NCBI GenBank assembly: GCA_039583875.1
Contig: CM077158.1
Location: 119,905,900-119,969,899 of the forward strand
Source of the DNA: Platanthera guangdongensis
Lineage: Eukaryota; Streptophyta; Magnoliopsida; Asparagales; Orchidaceae
DNA: 64,000 bases
Direction of reading: 5' to 3'
Shown: positions 1 through 11,062 of the stretch, piece after piece
Numbering within the stretch: the stretch's first letter is position 1
How the letters are laid out: each line of letters starts with the position of its first letter
Made by a program: the position numbers and the translations under genes
The notes under the pieces: generated by a model
Told to the model about the DNA's origin: nothing
The model's database searches: none
The model's input: the letters and a program-made list of their open reading frames with translations, nothing else

Positions 1-690
1 TTGGTCATGGGCTTGTAGGGGGGCTTGTCGGTACTAGCGTGCTGGCGAAGCCGAAAATCCATGAGCTAGCTTTTTTCTGGAAGATTCTGGAAATCTATGT
101 GGAGGTCACGGACGTCTCAAAATGACACGAGCGTGTACGAGGGGCGTGACCGGACAAGGCGTCGAATCCTTGCCTCGCTGGCGACGTCTTGTCTGGAAAA
201 GTTGAGGCAGTCACGGGCGTGCGCGGAATGACACGAGCGTGACTGAATAGCTGGTTGGAATTTGATGTCAGCAATAACTGTTAGGATTGAGTTGAAAATT
301 ACAGGATATACACAGGCATGTCACTCTGGACATGGGCGGGGCTTGGGCATTGAGTGTCGACTTGCATGAGGCGTTGAGTGTCGAGACGACGTTGAGTGTC
401 GACAGACGTGTTAGATGGGACACGGGCATATTGGAGAGGGACATGGGAATGCTCTGATTTTTTGATTGCTGGATGCACTTTTCCATAGGAATCAAAGTTA
501 CACGGCCCGGTCATGGGCGTGACAGACACGTCATGGGCATGTACTTTGAAATTTCGACATTTTTTTGCAAAATTTTTGGAAAATAAAATAAAGCTATGTT
601 AGAAGGAATATACAAAAAAGGAACATTTTATTGAACAAAAATAACTAAAAATAACGAAAATAAACTAAAATGACCTAAAACGTACGGAAA
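1..690. other. Unassigned repeat-derived sequence, no gene
   Basis: No coding region is recognisable. Positions 1-560 contain scattered copies of short motifs such as cacgagcgtg, tcatgggcgtg and gttgagtgtcga, which resemble the motifs of the gypsy LTRs elsewhere in the window. Positions 560-690 are AT-rich and contain repeated aaaataac/aaaatgac words. The readable copia gag frame on the minus strand ends near 690-700, so the junction with this sequence may be the edge of another insertion or a deletion. No TG...CA terminus or target duplication could be fixed, so its identity is open. Confidence 0.4.
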
Positions 691-1440
691 AATACGAATA
701 TTTACAACTCATCAGCCTCTCTTCAAGATCCCTAATGAGACTATTCTTAAACTTGATGGAGCCAATCTCCTTGAGATTCATGACCCTAAGTTGGCTAAGT
801 TCCCTATCCTTCTGAGCCAGCAAAGATGTTGTTTCAGTCAGCTGGGAAGCAGCTAGCCGCAGAGAGGCAATCTCCATAGCTTGCTTTTTAGAAAACTTCT
901 TGCACTTCTTGAATGCATCCAGAAGTTCTTCATACCTATCAATCAATTGATTGACATCTCCTTCTGATTCAGAATCATCTTCACCACTAGATGAAGAGGC
1001 TTCTGAATAGGGACTAGTCTCATATCTAGACTCAAAAGAAGAGCTTGATAGAGAGTTTACCTTACTTTGACCAAGATGATCCTAGATGGATTCCTCATCA
1101 ATCATTGCCATCAGACTATAGTATTTGTAGGCATTTTCTCCATCCTCATCCACCTCTTAGTTACTGTCTGAATGTGATATAGGGGCCCTGATGCATATCC
1201 TTGCAGCAGGATAGTCTTCATCTGCTGCTTCAATTCCTTCTGTAGCAGTAGCAACCATCCCAATATAGGCTTCTTCTTCTTCATACTTTGATGAAGATGA
1301 GTCAGTCCAACTCTTTTCCTTCTTTTCAATGGAATTCTCCTTTTTCCACTTGTGCTGGTGTTGTTTCTTCTCACTAGCCTCCATCCTCTTCACTGGGCAA
1401 TCAGCTATCACATGCCCAGCTTTGTTGCAACAATAGCAGC
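691..1440 (-). pseudogene. gag: Copia-1 gag, zinc-knuckle and C-terminal part
   Basis: This is the downstream part of a Ty1/Copia gag gene read on the minus strand. Next to the A1 insertion at 1440 it encodes a CCHC knuckle (CYCCNKAGHVIADC, spacing C-X2-C-X4-H-X4-C) that would bind nucleic acid in the virus-like particle. A Lys/Glu-rich and Ser-rich acidic linker follows, then a coiled-coil-like segment (RYEELLDAFKKCKK, then Leu-rich heptads) around 700-946. The frame is broken by at least two stops between 950 and 1160. The N-terminal part of the same gag lies at 11063-12050, and the 5-bp sequence gcagc is present on both sides of A1. The copia identity rests on the knuckle, the similarity to Copia-2 at 62887-64000, and the LTR/PBS at 12106. 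Confidence 0.82.
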
Positions 1441-3000
1441 TGTAACACCTTCCCTGTAATGACCATATAATATGGGTCCGGCCGGGGCCCCACAACATAC
1501 GGACGCCATAGATTTAGTATTATAAGATGATATAACTACCCACACTCAAAACTCTTTGCACAACACAGCGGAAACACAAGCAAGACTAGAAGTTATCCAC
1601 CACTACAAGAGTAATAAAAAAGATGGCCTTATGGCCTTACAACATAAGAGACTCCAAACTCACATAATACAACATTCATGAAAGTGCATAAGCACTCCTA
1701 GTCTACCTCGGCATGCAAGCCGATCACCAAGGGCATCAAAACATACAGCGTCATAAAGAGTAGAGCTACTACAAAAGTTAACACTTCATGAGGCTTAGGC
1801 CTTTCTGGCCGGCGAGCTAGCTCCTGCTTGTGATCCTTGCCCTGTAGAAATTATTAGTAACGTGGGTCCGCAAAGGCTGACCTCAAACTGTGTAACCAAC
1901 ACATCTCCTCCCGGCCGCCCCTAACGGACCCCGGGGAACCCTCCAACCTGCAAGTTAGCACTTCGTATGCAATATATAAATATAAACAAGAAGTGCATTA
2001 AGAACAAGCTTGGATGTCTCAAACATCATACACGTTCTCTACTAGTTGAGCATATAATATAAAAAGGGGCCTAATTATGCAACATGTATGCAACCACCCG
2101 GGTTTCACCCAAGACACCCTATAGCGTATGCATGTAGCACAACATCACATCAATTGGGTACTCATCGTTTCCCCATTGGCATAAAGCCGCAAACAAAAAA
2201 GGAGACACAATTCCCCCCAACGGCACACAAGCCGCCACATGGAACTCTTGCCTATACCCCACCCACTCAAGGTCTTATACCCGGGCTTGCCTGCAAGCTC
2301 TGATGTCTCATGTCAGGATTCCAACAAACACAAACTGACCGATTCTAAGAAGCCTTGTTGGACCCCACCCACTCATGGCCTCATTGCCCGGGCTTGCCCC
2401 CATGCTTGACATTCTCGTCAGTCTCATAGAAGCGGACTAGTCTCACCAGGACACTCTCCATACATGACGTGTACGTCACGGGATAGCCAGCCGACCACGG
2501 AGACACAGCCACGCCTTGGCACATCACAAACCAAGACAATTCCACCCTAGTCCCTCATTTGTACTGCAGCATTCCCGCGCATCAAGGAAACCATCTACTA
2601 CCAATGCAGAGCTAACCTTGTCCACCAAGGAAACCATCTACCTCCATTGAGGAGCTAACCTTGTCCGGTTCCGATTACACGTACTCACTTGAGAAAAAGG
2701 GGAAAACATCACCACATCACAAACGGCATCTTGCCGCAATGGATCTCTACGAATCCTTAAAGCTCGTATGCAACATCACCGAGTCGGACTAACGGTCGCG
2801 ACTACGGCTTGACCCACCATGCCTAATCCACTAACGGAGTGGATCTCTAATGCAAACATGTCGGGGACGGACTCAATCGACCCGGAGGTTCCTCTTGAAC
2901 CTTGGCGACCCAAACCCCTCTCATTTGAGTGTTTGGTGCCCAAAAATTAGAAGAGAAAAGATGTTAAGAAATGCATCCTAAAACTGAGAGGAGAAGTGTT

Positions 3001-3029
3001 GTTACCTTCCGACTCCTCTTCCTAGCCAT
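3001..3029 (-). other. Short leader peptide and splice-donor-like site in A1 3' LTR
   Basis: On the minus strand an ATG at 3029 opens eight codons of a basic peptide (MARKRSRK). They end in AAG followed directly by GTAAC (3005-3001), which matches a plant 5' splice site. The partner LTR has the same arrangement at 9976-9948 and the F LTR at 33961-33933. Whether it is translated or spliced is inference. Confidence 0.4.
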
Positions 3030-3653
3030 GGAAAAAATAGCAGGATGAAAACCTTCGCAACGGTCTAGAATCCATGGATCTGGACTTGGCTCGCGATTTG
3101 GAGCACCGAAGCCTCTCCAATAGCCGGATCTCTACTTCACCTTCTTCCTTGCTCTCCCTTCTCTCTAGAATTTTAGTAAGAGAAAGCTTGGAGAAGAATG
3201 AGGGTTTCCAACACTATTCTCGGACTTAACTCCCCAAGAGCAGTCCTGGACCATCATATCCCAAAATAAGGGAAAGAGCGGCCCCGATCCGTTTGAAAAA
3301 TAAAATACCTGGGCCGAACACGGCTTGCGACACAGCCGTCTCCAGGGCCGTGTCCCCCATTTGCCATCAAAAATCGACGCACCTGGAACAACACACGGGC
3401 ATCCGACACACCCGTGGTCGACCCGACACGCTCGTGTCCCGACTGACACGGCCGTGTGGTCGGCCGTGTGGCTCCATCGACACAGCTCCAAAAACAACTC
3501 GAGAACTACACGGGTACTGGACACGCCCGTGTCCTTGCTCGTGTCTACCTCAACACGCCTGGGCTCCAGGCCGTGTTCACTGTCTCGATACTTCGTCGAG
3601 CAAAGTTCGCCGACTGACTAACACGGCCTTGGACACGCCCGTGTCCTAGGCCG

Positions 3654-4061
3654 TGTGCCTTGTCTCGACACATCATCGAGAAAAAATGTCGACACCCCGG
3701 GCCGGTTGTCGACACGGGCTCGACACGCCCTGAGACATGCCCGTGTCTCAGGCCGTGTGCCCTGTCTCGACACATTGTCGAGCGAAAATGTCGACACCCT
3801 GGGCCGATTGTCGACACGGGCTCGACACGCCCTGAGACACGCCCATGTCTCAGGTCGTGTGCCCTGTATCGACACATTGTCGAGCGAAAATGTCGACACC
3901 CCGGGCCGATTGTCGACACGGGCTCGACACACCCTGAGACACTCCCGTGTCTCAGGCCGTGTGCCTTGTATCGACATATTGTCGAGCGAAAATGTCGACA
4001 CCCCGGGCCGGTCGTCGACACGGGCTCGACACGCCCTGAGACACGCCCGTGTCTCAGGCCG
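3654..4061. repeat. 102-bp tandem repeat, four units (A1 3' LTR)
   Basis: Units begin at 3654, 3756, 3858 and 3960, each 102 bp, with a degenerate fifth copy from 4062. Each unit carries the palindrome gagacacgcccgtgtctc and copies of tgtcgacac and gtcgag. The period is divisible by three, so reading frames stay open on both strands across the array (about 3545-4296). These are not genes. The array lies on the upstream (U3) side of the LTR in transcription sense. Confidence 0.95.
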
Positions 4062-4217
4062 TATTGCCCGTCTCGACACTTCGTCGAGCGCAAAATGTCG
4101 ACTACGCGGCCAAGTCATCGACTCCAGCCTAACACGCCCTGGGACACGCCCGTGTCCCAGGCTGTGTGCCCCCTGCCAGAAACCAAATTTCCCTCTTCAA
4201 AAATTTGGGGTGTTACA

Positions 4218-4235
4218 ACTCTCTCCCCCCTTAAA
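4218..4235 (-). other. Polypurine tract of A1
   Basis: The plus strand reads actctctccccccttaa, so the element strand is purine-rich and abuts the 3' LTR. This is where plus-strand DNA synthesis starts in LTR retrotransposons. Just inside it is ttcgtcccgaaatt, the complement of the TTTCGGGACGAA word seen at the same place in the other gypsy elements here. Confidence 0.85.
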
Positions 4236-4276
4236 AGAATTTCGTCCCGAAATTACGAATCAAAAGGGAACACAAC

Positions 4277-5497
4277 TTAAATGGTACCTGATTTGAAGAG
4301 CGCTGGATACTCTTCTACCATGGCTTGTTCTCGCTCCCAAGAGTGCTCCTCACGACCGCAGTTGTCCCATCGGACTTTCACGAGTTTAACCTCTTTATTC
4401 CGCAACTGACGAATCTCTGAATCCTCTATAGCAATTAGACGGACTCGCGTCCTCAAGTCTTCCTCTATCGGCACCGATGCCGGCTCAATCACCACGCCAG
4501 CCTCCACCAAGGCTTTCCTCAAGACGGGGACATGGAAGACGTCATGCAATCCACTCAGCTCCGCGGACAATTTCAACCGATAGGCTGCTTCTCCCACCCG
4601 TTCAACAACTTCAAAAGGCCCCAAAAACCTTGGGCTCAACTTCTTGAGTTGGCGAATCCTTGAGACGCCTTTGAACGGCTTGATCTTCAAATAGACCCAA
4701 TCACCTACCGCAAACTCCAACTTCCTGTGACGAGCATTGAAGTATTTTTCTTGTCGGTCTTGCGCCACCTTCATACGCTCTTGAATGGTCCGTACCAACT
4801 CACAAGCGTCAACTACCACCTCCTTTCCCAAAATTTTGGTGTCTCCCGCCTCTGTCCAAGACATCGGTGTTCGACACCGTCTCCCATACAAAGCTTCGTA
4901 TGGCGCCATTTTTATACTTGCTTGATAACTGTTATTGTATGCGAATTCCACCATGAAGAGGTGATCCTCCCACTTCTTGCCGAAGTCAAGAATGCACATT
5001 CTCAACATATCCTCCATAGTATGGTTCGTTCTTTCGGTTTGCCCATCAGTTTGAGGATGGAACGTCGTACTGAACTTTAGCTTCGTGCCCCAACTCTTCT
5101 AAACCAATCTCCAGTCCTTGGACGTAAACTGTCCATCTCGATCGCTAACCATGCTCTTAGGAATCTCGTGCAGTCGCACAATGTTGTTAACCTACAACTC
5201 CACCAGCTTCTCCACGCTGTCCTCCTTCCGATTTGGGATAAAGTGGGTCACCTTGGTTAAGCCATCCACGATCACCCAAATAGCATCATTACCCTGCTGT
5301 GATCTAGGCAGGCCATGTACAAAATCCATGGAGATGTCATCAAATTTCCACTCAGGGATTGGAAGGGGCTTCAGGAACCTGCCCGGCTTCTGACATTTGG
5401 CCTTCACCAAGGCGCAAGTTTGGCAACGATTCACATACAAAGCTACGTCCCGCTTCATCCCCGTCCACCAAAAGGATTTCTTCATATCTAAGTACAT
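4277..5497 (-). pseudogene. pol: A1 integrase and chromodomain-like C-terminus
   Basis: Two long minus-strand frames (5497-5192 and 5017-4277) encode integrase. The zinc-binding region (CQTCALVK), the catalytic-core words [10 protein letters not shown] and [11 protein letters not shown], and the conserved [11 protein letters not shown] are visible. The C-terminal part has [38 protein letters not shown], and then a chromodomain-like end ([16 protein letters not shown]). A stop separates the two frames near 5191, a second stop lies near 5100 in the stretch between them, and a frameshift near 5500 separates integrase from RNase H. Integrase would insert the cDNA, and a chromodomain would steer it to heterochromatin. 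This copy cannot make an intact enzyme. Confidence 0.9.
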
Positions 5498-6276
5498 CTT
5501 TGTACTGCCCGGTGAATGGAGTACTTTGTGAAGTGATCCTCAAACATCAACTCCTCACGGAGTTTGCCGAACTGCGGTACACAAACCATTCCGTCCTTCC
5601 TCAGAATCCCATCAATTATCTCCCAGGCGCTGCTCTCGCCCTTTTTAGCCTCCAACACATATGGTTGAAACTCCACATCCAACCGAGTCGCTTCCCGAAT
5701 GCGATCGGACAAGTCGTTCTGCCTTTCAATCCAGTTCAACCGAGACATGTTGGACTCGCCTCTCGCCATACATTCCAAACCAAGGGACTCCCATTCCCGT
5801 ACCAACCGCTCATCATGAGCTTCGATCCAATTCCCTTGCCCCGAGTACTTTCTACTCAAGGCATCCGCCACCACATTGACTTTACCTGGCGTATACTGAA
5901 TCGCCACCTCGTAGTCTCCAAGAAACTCAACCCACCTGCGTTGCCGCATGTTCAAGTCCTTTTGATCCAAGAGATACTTCAGGCTTTTATGATCCGTGAA
6001 GATCTCCACCTTTGCACCATACACATAATGTCACCATATTTTTAATGCAAAAATTACCGCCGCCAACTCCAAGTCATGGACGGGGTAATTCCTCTCATAA
6101 GGCTTCAGCTGTCTAGACCCAAAAGCTATCACCTTGCCATGTTGCACAAAAATGCAACCCAAACCGCATCCCGATGCGTCACTGAAGATCTGAAATCCCT
6201 CGGTCCCTTGCGGTAGACTTAGGATTGGAGCCATCATCAGTCTCTCCTTCAGTGCCTCAAATGCTTGACTGCACTC
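5488..6276 (-). pseudogene. pol: A1 RNase H domain
   Basis: Frames 6237-6031 and 6024-5488 on the minus strand encode the RNase H typical of gypsy elements. Visible motifs are [55 protein letters not shown] and [13 protein letters not shown] stop near 6276 separates it from reverse transcriptase, and a second near 6030 turns the usual KIWRHY into KIW-stop-HY. Both fit single C-to-T changes (CAG or CAA to TAG or TAA; CGA to TGA). The frame is lost at the C-terminal end where integrase begins. The domain would degrade the RNA strand of the RNA-DNA hybrid. Confidence 0.9.
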
Positions 6277-7299
6277 TTAAGTCCATACAAACTTATGATC
6301 TTTATGAGTGAGTGAGGTGAGGGGTAGAGCTATCAGCGAAAAGTTCTCCACGAATTTCCTATAATACCCGGCTAGTACAAGAAAACTTCGGACTTCCGCC
6401 ATGGTCCTCAAGACTGGCCAATCTCTGATGGCTTTCACTTTTGATGGATGCACTGCCACCCCATCCCCACTAATCACGTGGCACAAAAATGCCACCTTTT
6501 CTAACCAGAACTCGCACTTTAAGAACTTTGCATATAACTGATTCTCCCTCAACACTTGCAAGACCACTCTCAAGTGGGTCTCATGCTCCACTTCCGATTT
6601 GGAATAAACCAAGATGGCATCGATGAAGACAACCACAAAAGAATCAAAGTATTCCCGAAATACCCGATTCATAAGATCCATGAACACAGATGGCACGTTC
6701 GTCAGCCCGAACGACATCACCGTAAACTCAAAGTGTCTGTACCTCATACCAAAGGCAGTCTTAGTTATGTCCTCGTCCTGAATTCGCAACTGATAATAGC
6801 CTGACTTCAAGTCCAATTTTGAGTACACGACCGACCCCACCAACTGGTCGAACAAGTCATCTATCCGAGGAATCGGATACTTATTCTTAACGGTCAATTT
6901 ATTCAGCTCTCGGTAGTCTATGAACAGCCGCATACTACCATCTTTCTTCTTTACAAACAACACCGGCGTGCTCCATGGCGAAGAACTGGGTCTGATATAC
7001 CCTTGCTCCAACAGTTCCTGTAACTGTACTTTGAGTTCAGCCAACTCCTTTGGTGCCATCCTAAACGGAGGACGTGATACTGGCCTAGCCTCCGGAACTA
7101 ACTCGATCGAGAAGTCGATCTCCCGCCGAGGAGGCGCTCCAGGAAGTTCATCCGGAAACACATCCTTGAACTCTGCCACTACGGGCACTTCCTCAACAGA
7201 CAACTGGGAGAGACCAACCTCCAATAACGCTACCAGCGCTACACCACCCTGGTTAACCGACCGCGTCAAATGCATGGCCGAAATCAGGGCACAGTCCAC
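6277..7299 (-). pseudogene. pol: A1 reverse transcriptase with altered active site
   Basis: A 340-codon minus-strand frame covers the gypsy reverse transcriptase: [31 protein letters not shown], then [38 protein letters not shown]-like [13 protein letters not shown], and [17 protein letters not shown]. The catalytic box, normally FIDDILVYS, reads FIDAILVYS here: the second Asp codon is GCC (plus-strand ggc at 6616-6618). Loss of a metal-binding Asp should abolish polymerisation. A stop near 7310 separates it from protease in the same frame. Confidence 0.92.
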
Positions 7300-7311
7300 T
7301 CCAGAAAGGCC

Positions 7312-7740
7312 CTAAAATTTGACTTCCGCCAGCCCTTTGCTCCTTAGGGTGACTTCCTTAGATAGGCAATCAATACTGGCGCGCTGCTCTGCAAGCCAGT
7401 CCATGCCCAAAATGACATCGAACTCAACAAATGGTAAAATCGCTGCTACCAAAACGAAGTCAACTCCGTCCAGCTCCCAACAGATGCGCCCTTTGGCCTC
7501 GGAGGTCATGGATGACCCATTGGGCATGCGCACTTTCAGCTCCGCGTCCACCAAGAAAGACTCAACTCCTATTCTCCGGACAAAGCTCTCCGCAAGAAAG
7601 GAGTGTGATGCTCCCGCATCCGAACAATACCCTAGCGGTCCCCTAGAGTGAGAACCTCCAGGCGTCCACTTGCCTGGGAGTGAAACCCTCACGACGTTGG
7701 GTTCGCTCCAGATCACTTTCCAATATCCTGGCAGCCTCAA
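7312..7740 (-). pseudogene. pol: A1 aspartic protease, degenerate
   Basis: The 142-codon minus-strand frame ends with the pattern typical of gypsy retropepsins (VRMPNGSSM, then FDVILGMDWLAEQRASIDC). The active-site word normally [10 protein letters not shown] reads CSDAGASHSF here, so the Thr of the Asp-Thr-Gly triad is Ala. The first 35 or so residues match nothing expected, because the gag C-terminus and zinc knuckle that should lie upstream are missing. Confidence 0.85.
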
Positions 7741-7745
7741 CTAGC

Positions 7746-8238
7746 TCAATAAAGCCAGCTCTCTTCATGGAAATGAGGGGTTTCCTCAGATACTATCTCT
7801 ACATCATCTGTCATCGTCGTTCCCGCGTAACGACCCAAACGGGTGAACTCCTGCACATACTCGTCCACCGTCTTGTTTCGCAGCATTAAGTGCAGAAACT
7901 GTCTCTGAAGGGCCAACCGTGTAGAAACGGGAATGTACCCCTTTAGAAAAGCATCCCCAAATTCCTCCATCTACGGGGTGCGTCCAGGGAACTGGCGGCC
8001 GCTATGGCTCACCCACCACAACTTGGCATCTCCTTCCAACATGAACGCCACATACTCCGATTTCGTTTCTTCTGGCGTCTCTGCCGCCCTCAAAAGCTCT
8101 TGAATTCGAACCCACCAATCCTCTGCATCCATTGGCGTACAAACTCCCTTGAACGACGGGGGATGGAACCTCAGGAAATACTTCATGTGCTGGTCTCCAT
8201 GTCCGACAACCACCCTTTCCACCAAAGGCTCCACTCAC
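7746..8238 (-). pseudogene. gag: A1 gag, truncated, no zinc knuckle
   Basis: The frames 8234-7971 and 7970-7746 on the minus strand encode part of a retrotransposon gag capsid domain (FLRFHPPSFKG, DAEDWWVRIQELL, FMLEGDAKLWW, then EYVQEFTRLGRYA). A stop near 7971 splits it and a TGA lies just upstream of the first frame. No CCHC knuckle is present: the protease begins only a few bases beyond 7746, so the gag C-terminus, the knuckle and any gag/protease intron have been deleted. Confidence 0.82.
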
Positions 8239-8371
8239 CTAGCTTCTCCACCTGTTACGACCGTTGTCAGGGATCAGTCTCTAATCTCAAGACTTAAACA
8301 TAAGGACACTCATGGTCCTGCGTTACTCTTATGTGGATAACTTCTCTACGCACTGACCTTGAATCTAACCT

Positions 8372-8384
8372 GGCTCTGATACCA
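8372..8384 (-). other. A1 primer-binding site (initiator tRNA-Met)
   Basis: The plus strand reads ggctctgatacca. On the element strand this is TGGTATCAGAGCC, complementary to the 3' end of plant initiator tRNA-Met. It lies three bases from the 5' LTR at 8388 and fixes the orientation of A1 as minus. Confidence 0.95.
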
Positions 8385-9947
8385 AATTGTAACACCTCCC
8401 CTGTAATGACCGTATAATATGGGTCCGGCCGGGGCACCACAACATACGGACTTCACAGCTTTAGTATTATAAGATGATATAACTACCCACACTCAAAACT
8501 CTTTGCACAACACAGCAGAAACACAAGCAAGACTAGAAGTTATCCACCACTACAAGAGTAATAAAAAAAGATGGCCTTATGGCCTTACAACATAAGAGAG
8601 TCCAAACTCACATAATACAACATTCATGAAAGTGCATAAGAACTCCTAGTCTACCTCGGCATGCACGCCGGTCACCAAGGGCATCAAAACATACAACGTC
8701 ATAAAGAGTAGAGCTACTACAAAAGTTAACACTTCATGAGGCTTAGGCCTTTCTGGCCGGCGAGCTAGCTCCTGCTTGCGATCCATGCCCTGTAGAAATT
8801 ATTAGTAACATGGGTCAGCAAAGGCTGACCTCAAACTGTATAACCAACACATCTCCTCCCGGCCGCCCCTAACGGACCCCGGGGAACCCTCCACCCTACA
8901 AGTCAGCACTTCCTATGCAATATATAAATATAAACAAGAAGTGCATTAAGAACAAGCTTGGATGTCTCAAACATCATACACGTTCTCTACTGGTTGAGCA
9001 TATAATATAAAAAGGGGCCTACTTATGCAACATGTATGCAACCACCCGGGTTTCACCCAAGGCACCCTATAGCGTATGCATGTAGCACAACATCACATCA
9101 ATTGGGTACTCATCGTTTCCCCATTGGCATAAAGCCGCAAACAAAAAGGGAGACACAATTCCCCCCAACGGCACACAGGCCGCCACATGGAACTCTTACC
9201 TAGGGCCCACCCACTCAAGGTCTTAGACCCGGGCTTGCCTGCAAGCTCTGACGTCTAATGTCAGGATTCCAACAAGCACAAACTGACCGATTATAAGAAG
9301 CCTTGCTGGACCCCACCCGCTCCTGGCCTCATTTCCCGGGCTTGCCCCCATGCTTGGCATTCTCATCAGTCTCACAGAAGGGGACTAGTCTCGCCAGGAC
9401 ACTCTCCACACATGATGTGTACGTCACGGGATAGCCAGCCGACCACGGAGACACAGTCATGCCTTGGCACATCACAAACGAAGACAATTCCACCCTAGTC
9501 CCTCATTTGTACTATAACGTTCCCGGGCATTAAGGAAACCATCTACCACCAATGCGGAGCTAACCATGTCCACCAAGGAAACCATCTACCGCCATTGAGG
9601 AGCTAACCTTGTATGGTTTCGATTACACGTACTCACTTGAGAAAAAGGGGAAAACATCACCACATCACAAACGGCATCTTGCCGCAACGGATCTCTACGA
9701 ATCCTTAAACTCGTATGCAACATCACCGAGTCGGACTAACGGTCGCGACTATGGCTTAACCTACCATGCCTAATCCACTAACGGAGCGGATCTCTAATGC
9801 AAACATACCGGGGATGGACTCAATCGTCCCGGAGGTTCCTCTTGAACCTTGGCGACCCAAACCCCTCTCATTTGAGTGTTTGGTGCCCAAAAACTAGAAA
9901 ATAAATGATGCTAAGACATGCATCCTAAAACCGAGAGGAGAAGTGTC

Positions 9948-9976
9948 GTTACCTTCTGACTCCTCTTCCTAGCCAT
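9948..9976 (-). other. Short leader peptide and splice-donor-like site in A1 5' LTR
   Basis: The minus strand has ATG at 9976, eight codons (MARKRSQK), and then GTAACG at the AAG/GT boundary. A plausible acceptor precedes gag on the minus strand near 8255-8260 (taacag/GTGGAG). The frames do not join cleanly in this damaged copy: the gag frame needs phase 1 and the leader ends in phase 0. The evidence here is weaker than in element B. Confidence 0.35.
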
Positions 9977-10600
9977 GGCAAAAATAGCCGGATGAAAACA
10001 TTCGCAACGGTCTAGCCTCCACGGATCTGGACTCGGCTCACGATTTGGAGCACCGAAACCTCTCCAACAGCCAGATCTCAACTTCACCTTCTTCCTTACT
10101 CTCCCTTCTCTCTAGAATTTTAGTAAGAGAAAGCTTGGAGAAGAATGAGGGTTTACAACCCTATTCTTGGACTTAACTCCCAAAGAGCAGTCCTGGACCA
10201 TCAGATCCCAAAATAAGGGAAAGAGCGGCCCTGATCCGTCTGAAAAATAAAATACCTGGGCCGAACACGGCTTGCGACACGGCCGTGTCCAGGGCCATGT
10301 CCCCCATTCGCCGTAAAAACTCTATGCGGCTGGAACAATACACGGGAATCCGATATGCCCATGGTCGACCCGACACGCCCGTGTCCCGACTAACACGGCC
10401 GTGTGGTCGGCCGTGTGCCTCCATCGACACAGCCCCGAAAACAACCCGAGAACTACACGGGTACTGGACACGCCCGTGTCCTTGCCCGTGTCTACCTCAA
10501 CACGCCTGGGCTCCAGGCCGTGTTCACTGTCTCGACACTTCGTCGAGTAAAGTTCGTCGACTGACTGACACGGCCTTGGACACGCCCGTGTCCTAGGCCG

Positions 10601-10906
10601 TGTGCCTTGTCTCGACACATCGTCGAGCAAAAATGTCGACACCCCTGGCCGATTGTCGACACCAGCTCGACACGCCCTGAGACACGCCCGTGTCTCAGGC
10701 CGTGTGCCCTATATCGACACATTGTCGAGCAAAAATGTCGACACCCCAGGCTGGTTGTCGACATGGGCTCAACACGCCCTGAGACACGCCCGTGTCTTAG
10801 GTCGTGTGCCCTGTCTCGACACATTGTCGAGCAAAAATGTCGACACCCCGGGCCGGTTGTCGACACGGGCTCGACATACCCTGAGACACGCCCGTGTCTC
10901 AGGTCG
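10601..10906. repeat. 102-bp tandem repeat, three units (A1 5' LTR)
   Basis: Units begin at 10601, 10703 and 10805, with a degenerate copy from 10907. The array matches 3654-4061 but has one unit fewer, which accounts for the whole 102-bp length difference between the two LTRs. Confidence 0.95.
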
Positions 10907-11062
10907 TGTGCCCCATATCGACACTTCGTCGAGCGTAAAATGTCGACTACGTGGCCAAGTCGTCGACTCCAGCCTGATACGCCCTGGGACACGCCCGTGT
11001 CCCAGGCCGTGTGCCCCCTGCTAGAAGCCATATTTCCCTCTTCAAAAATTTGGGGTGTTACA

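Larger units (their letters stand above)
1441..4217 (-). repeat. A1 3' LTR
   Basis: This 2777-bp LTR starts TGTAACACC and ends GTGTTACA in plus orientation, so its terminal bases form the usual TG...CA. In transcription sense (minus) it runs from 4217 to 1441. It contains four units of a 102-bp tandem repeat in the upstream half (U3 side), a short ATG-led peptide with a splice-donor-like end at 3001-3029, and a long downstream region without coding potential. It is exactly 102 bp longer than the partner LTR at 8388-11062, which has one repeat unit fewer. All ORFs that appear in it come from the repeat arrays. Confidence 0.93.
1441..11062 (-). mobile_element. Ty3/Gypsy retrotransposon A1, complete but defective
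   Basis: This LTR retrotransposon of 9622 bp reads on the minus strand. Its LTRs (1441-4217 and 8388-11062) begin tgtaacacc and end gtgttaca. A perfect 5-bp target duplication, gcagc, flanks it at 1436-1440 and 11063-11067. The internal region has a primer-binding site next to the right LTR, gag, protease, reverse transcriptase, RNase H and integrase in gypsy order, and a polypurine tract next to the left LTR. It disrupts the gag of Copia-1. It cannot be autonomous: gag is truncated, the protease and RT catalytic motifs are altered, and several stops and frameshifts interrupt pol. The chromodomain-like C-terminus suggests a Tekay/Del-like chromovirus, which is lineage inference only. Confidence 0.95.
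8388..11062 (-). repeat. A1 5' LTR
   Basis: This 2675-bp LTR is collinear with 1441-4217 and has the same termini. It abuts the PBS on its left and the gcagc target duplication on its right (11063-11067). It differs from the partner by scattered substitutions and by one fewer 102-bp unit, so the two have diverged since insertion. It would hold the promoter for A1. No clear TATA box was found, only TTATTTTGG-like words upstream of the leader ATG at 9976. Confidence 0.93.

Noticed and set aside
3545..4296. Long overlapping ORFs on both strands (Arg/Ser/Cys-rich, repetitive proteins)
   Set aside because: They lie in the 102-bp tandem array. The period is divisible by three, so frames stay open on both strands; no start context or conserved protein, and LTR location.
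8372..8384. tRNA gene fragment
   Set aside because: Only the short tRNA-Met complement of a primer-binding site is present, next to an LTR.
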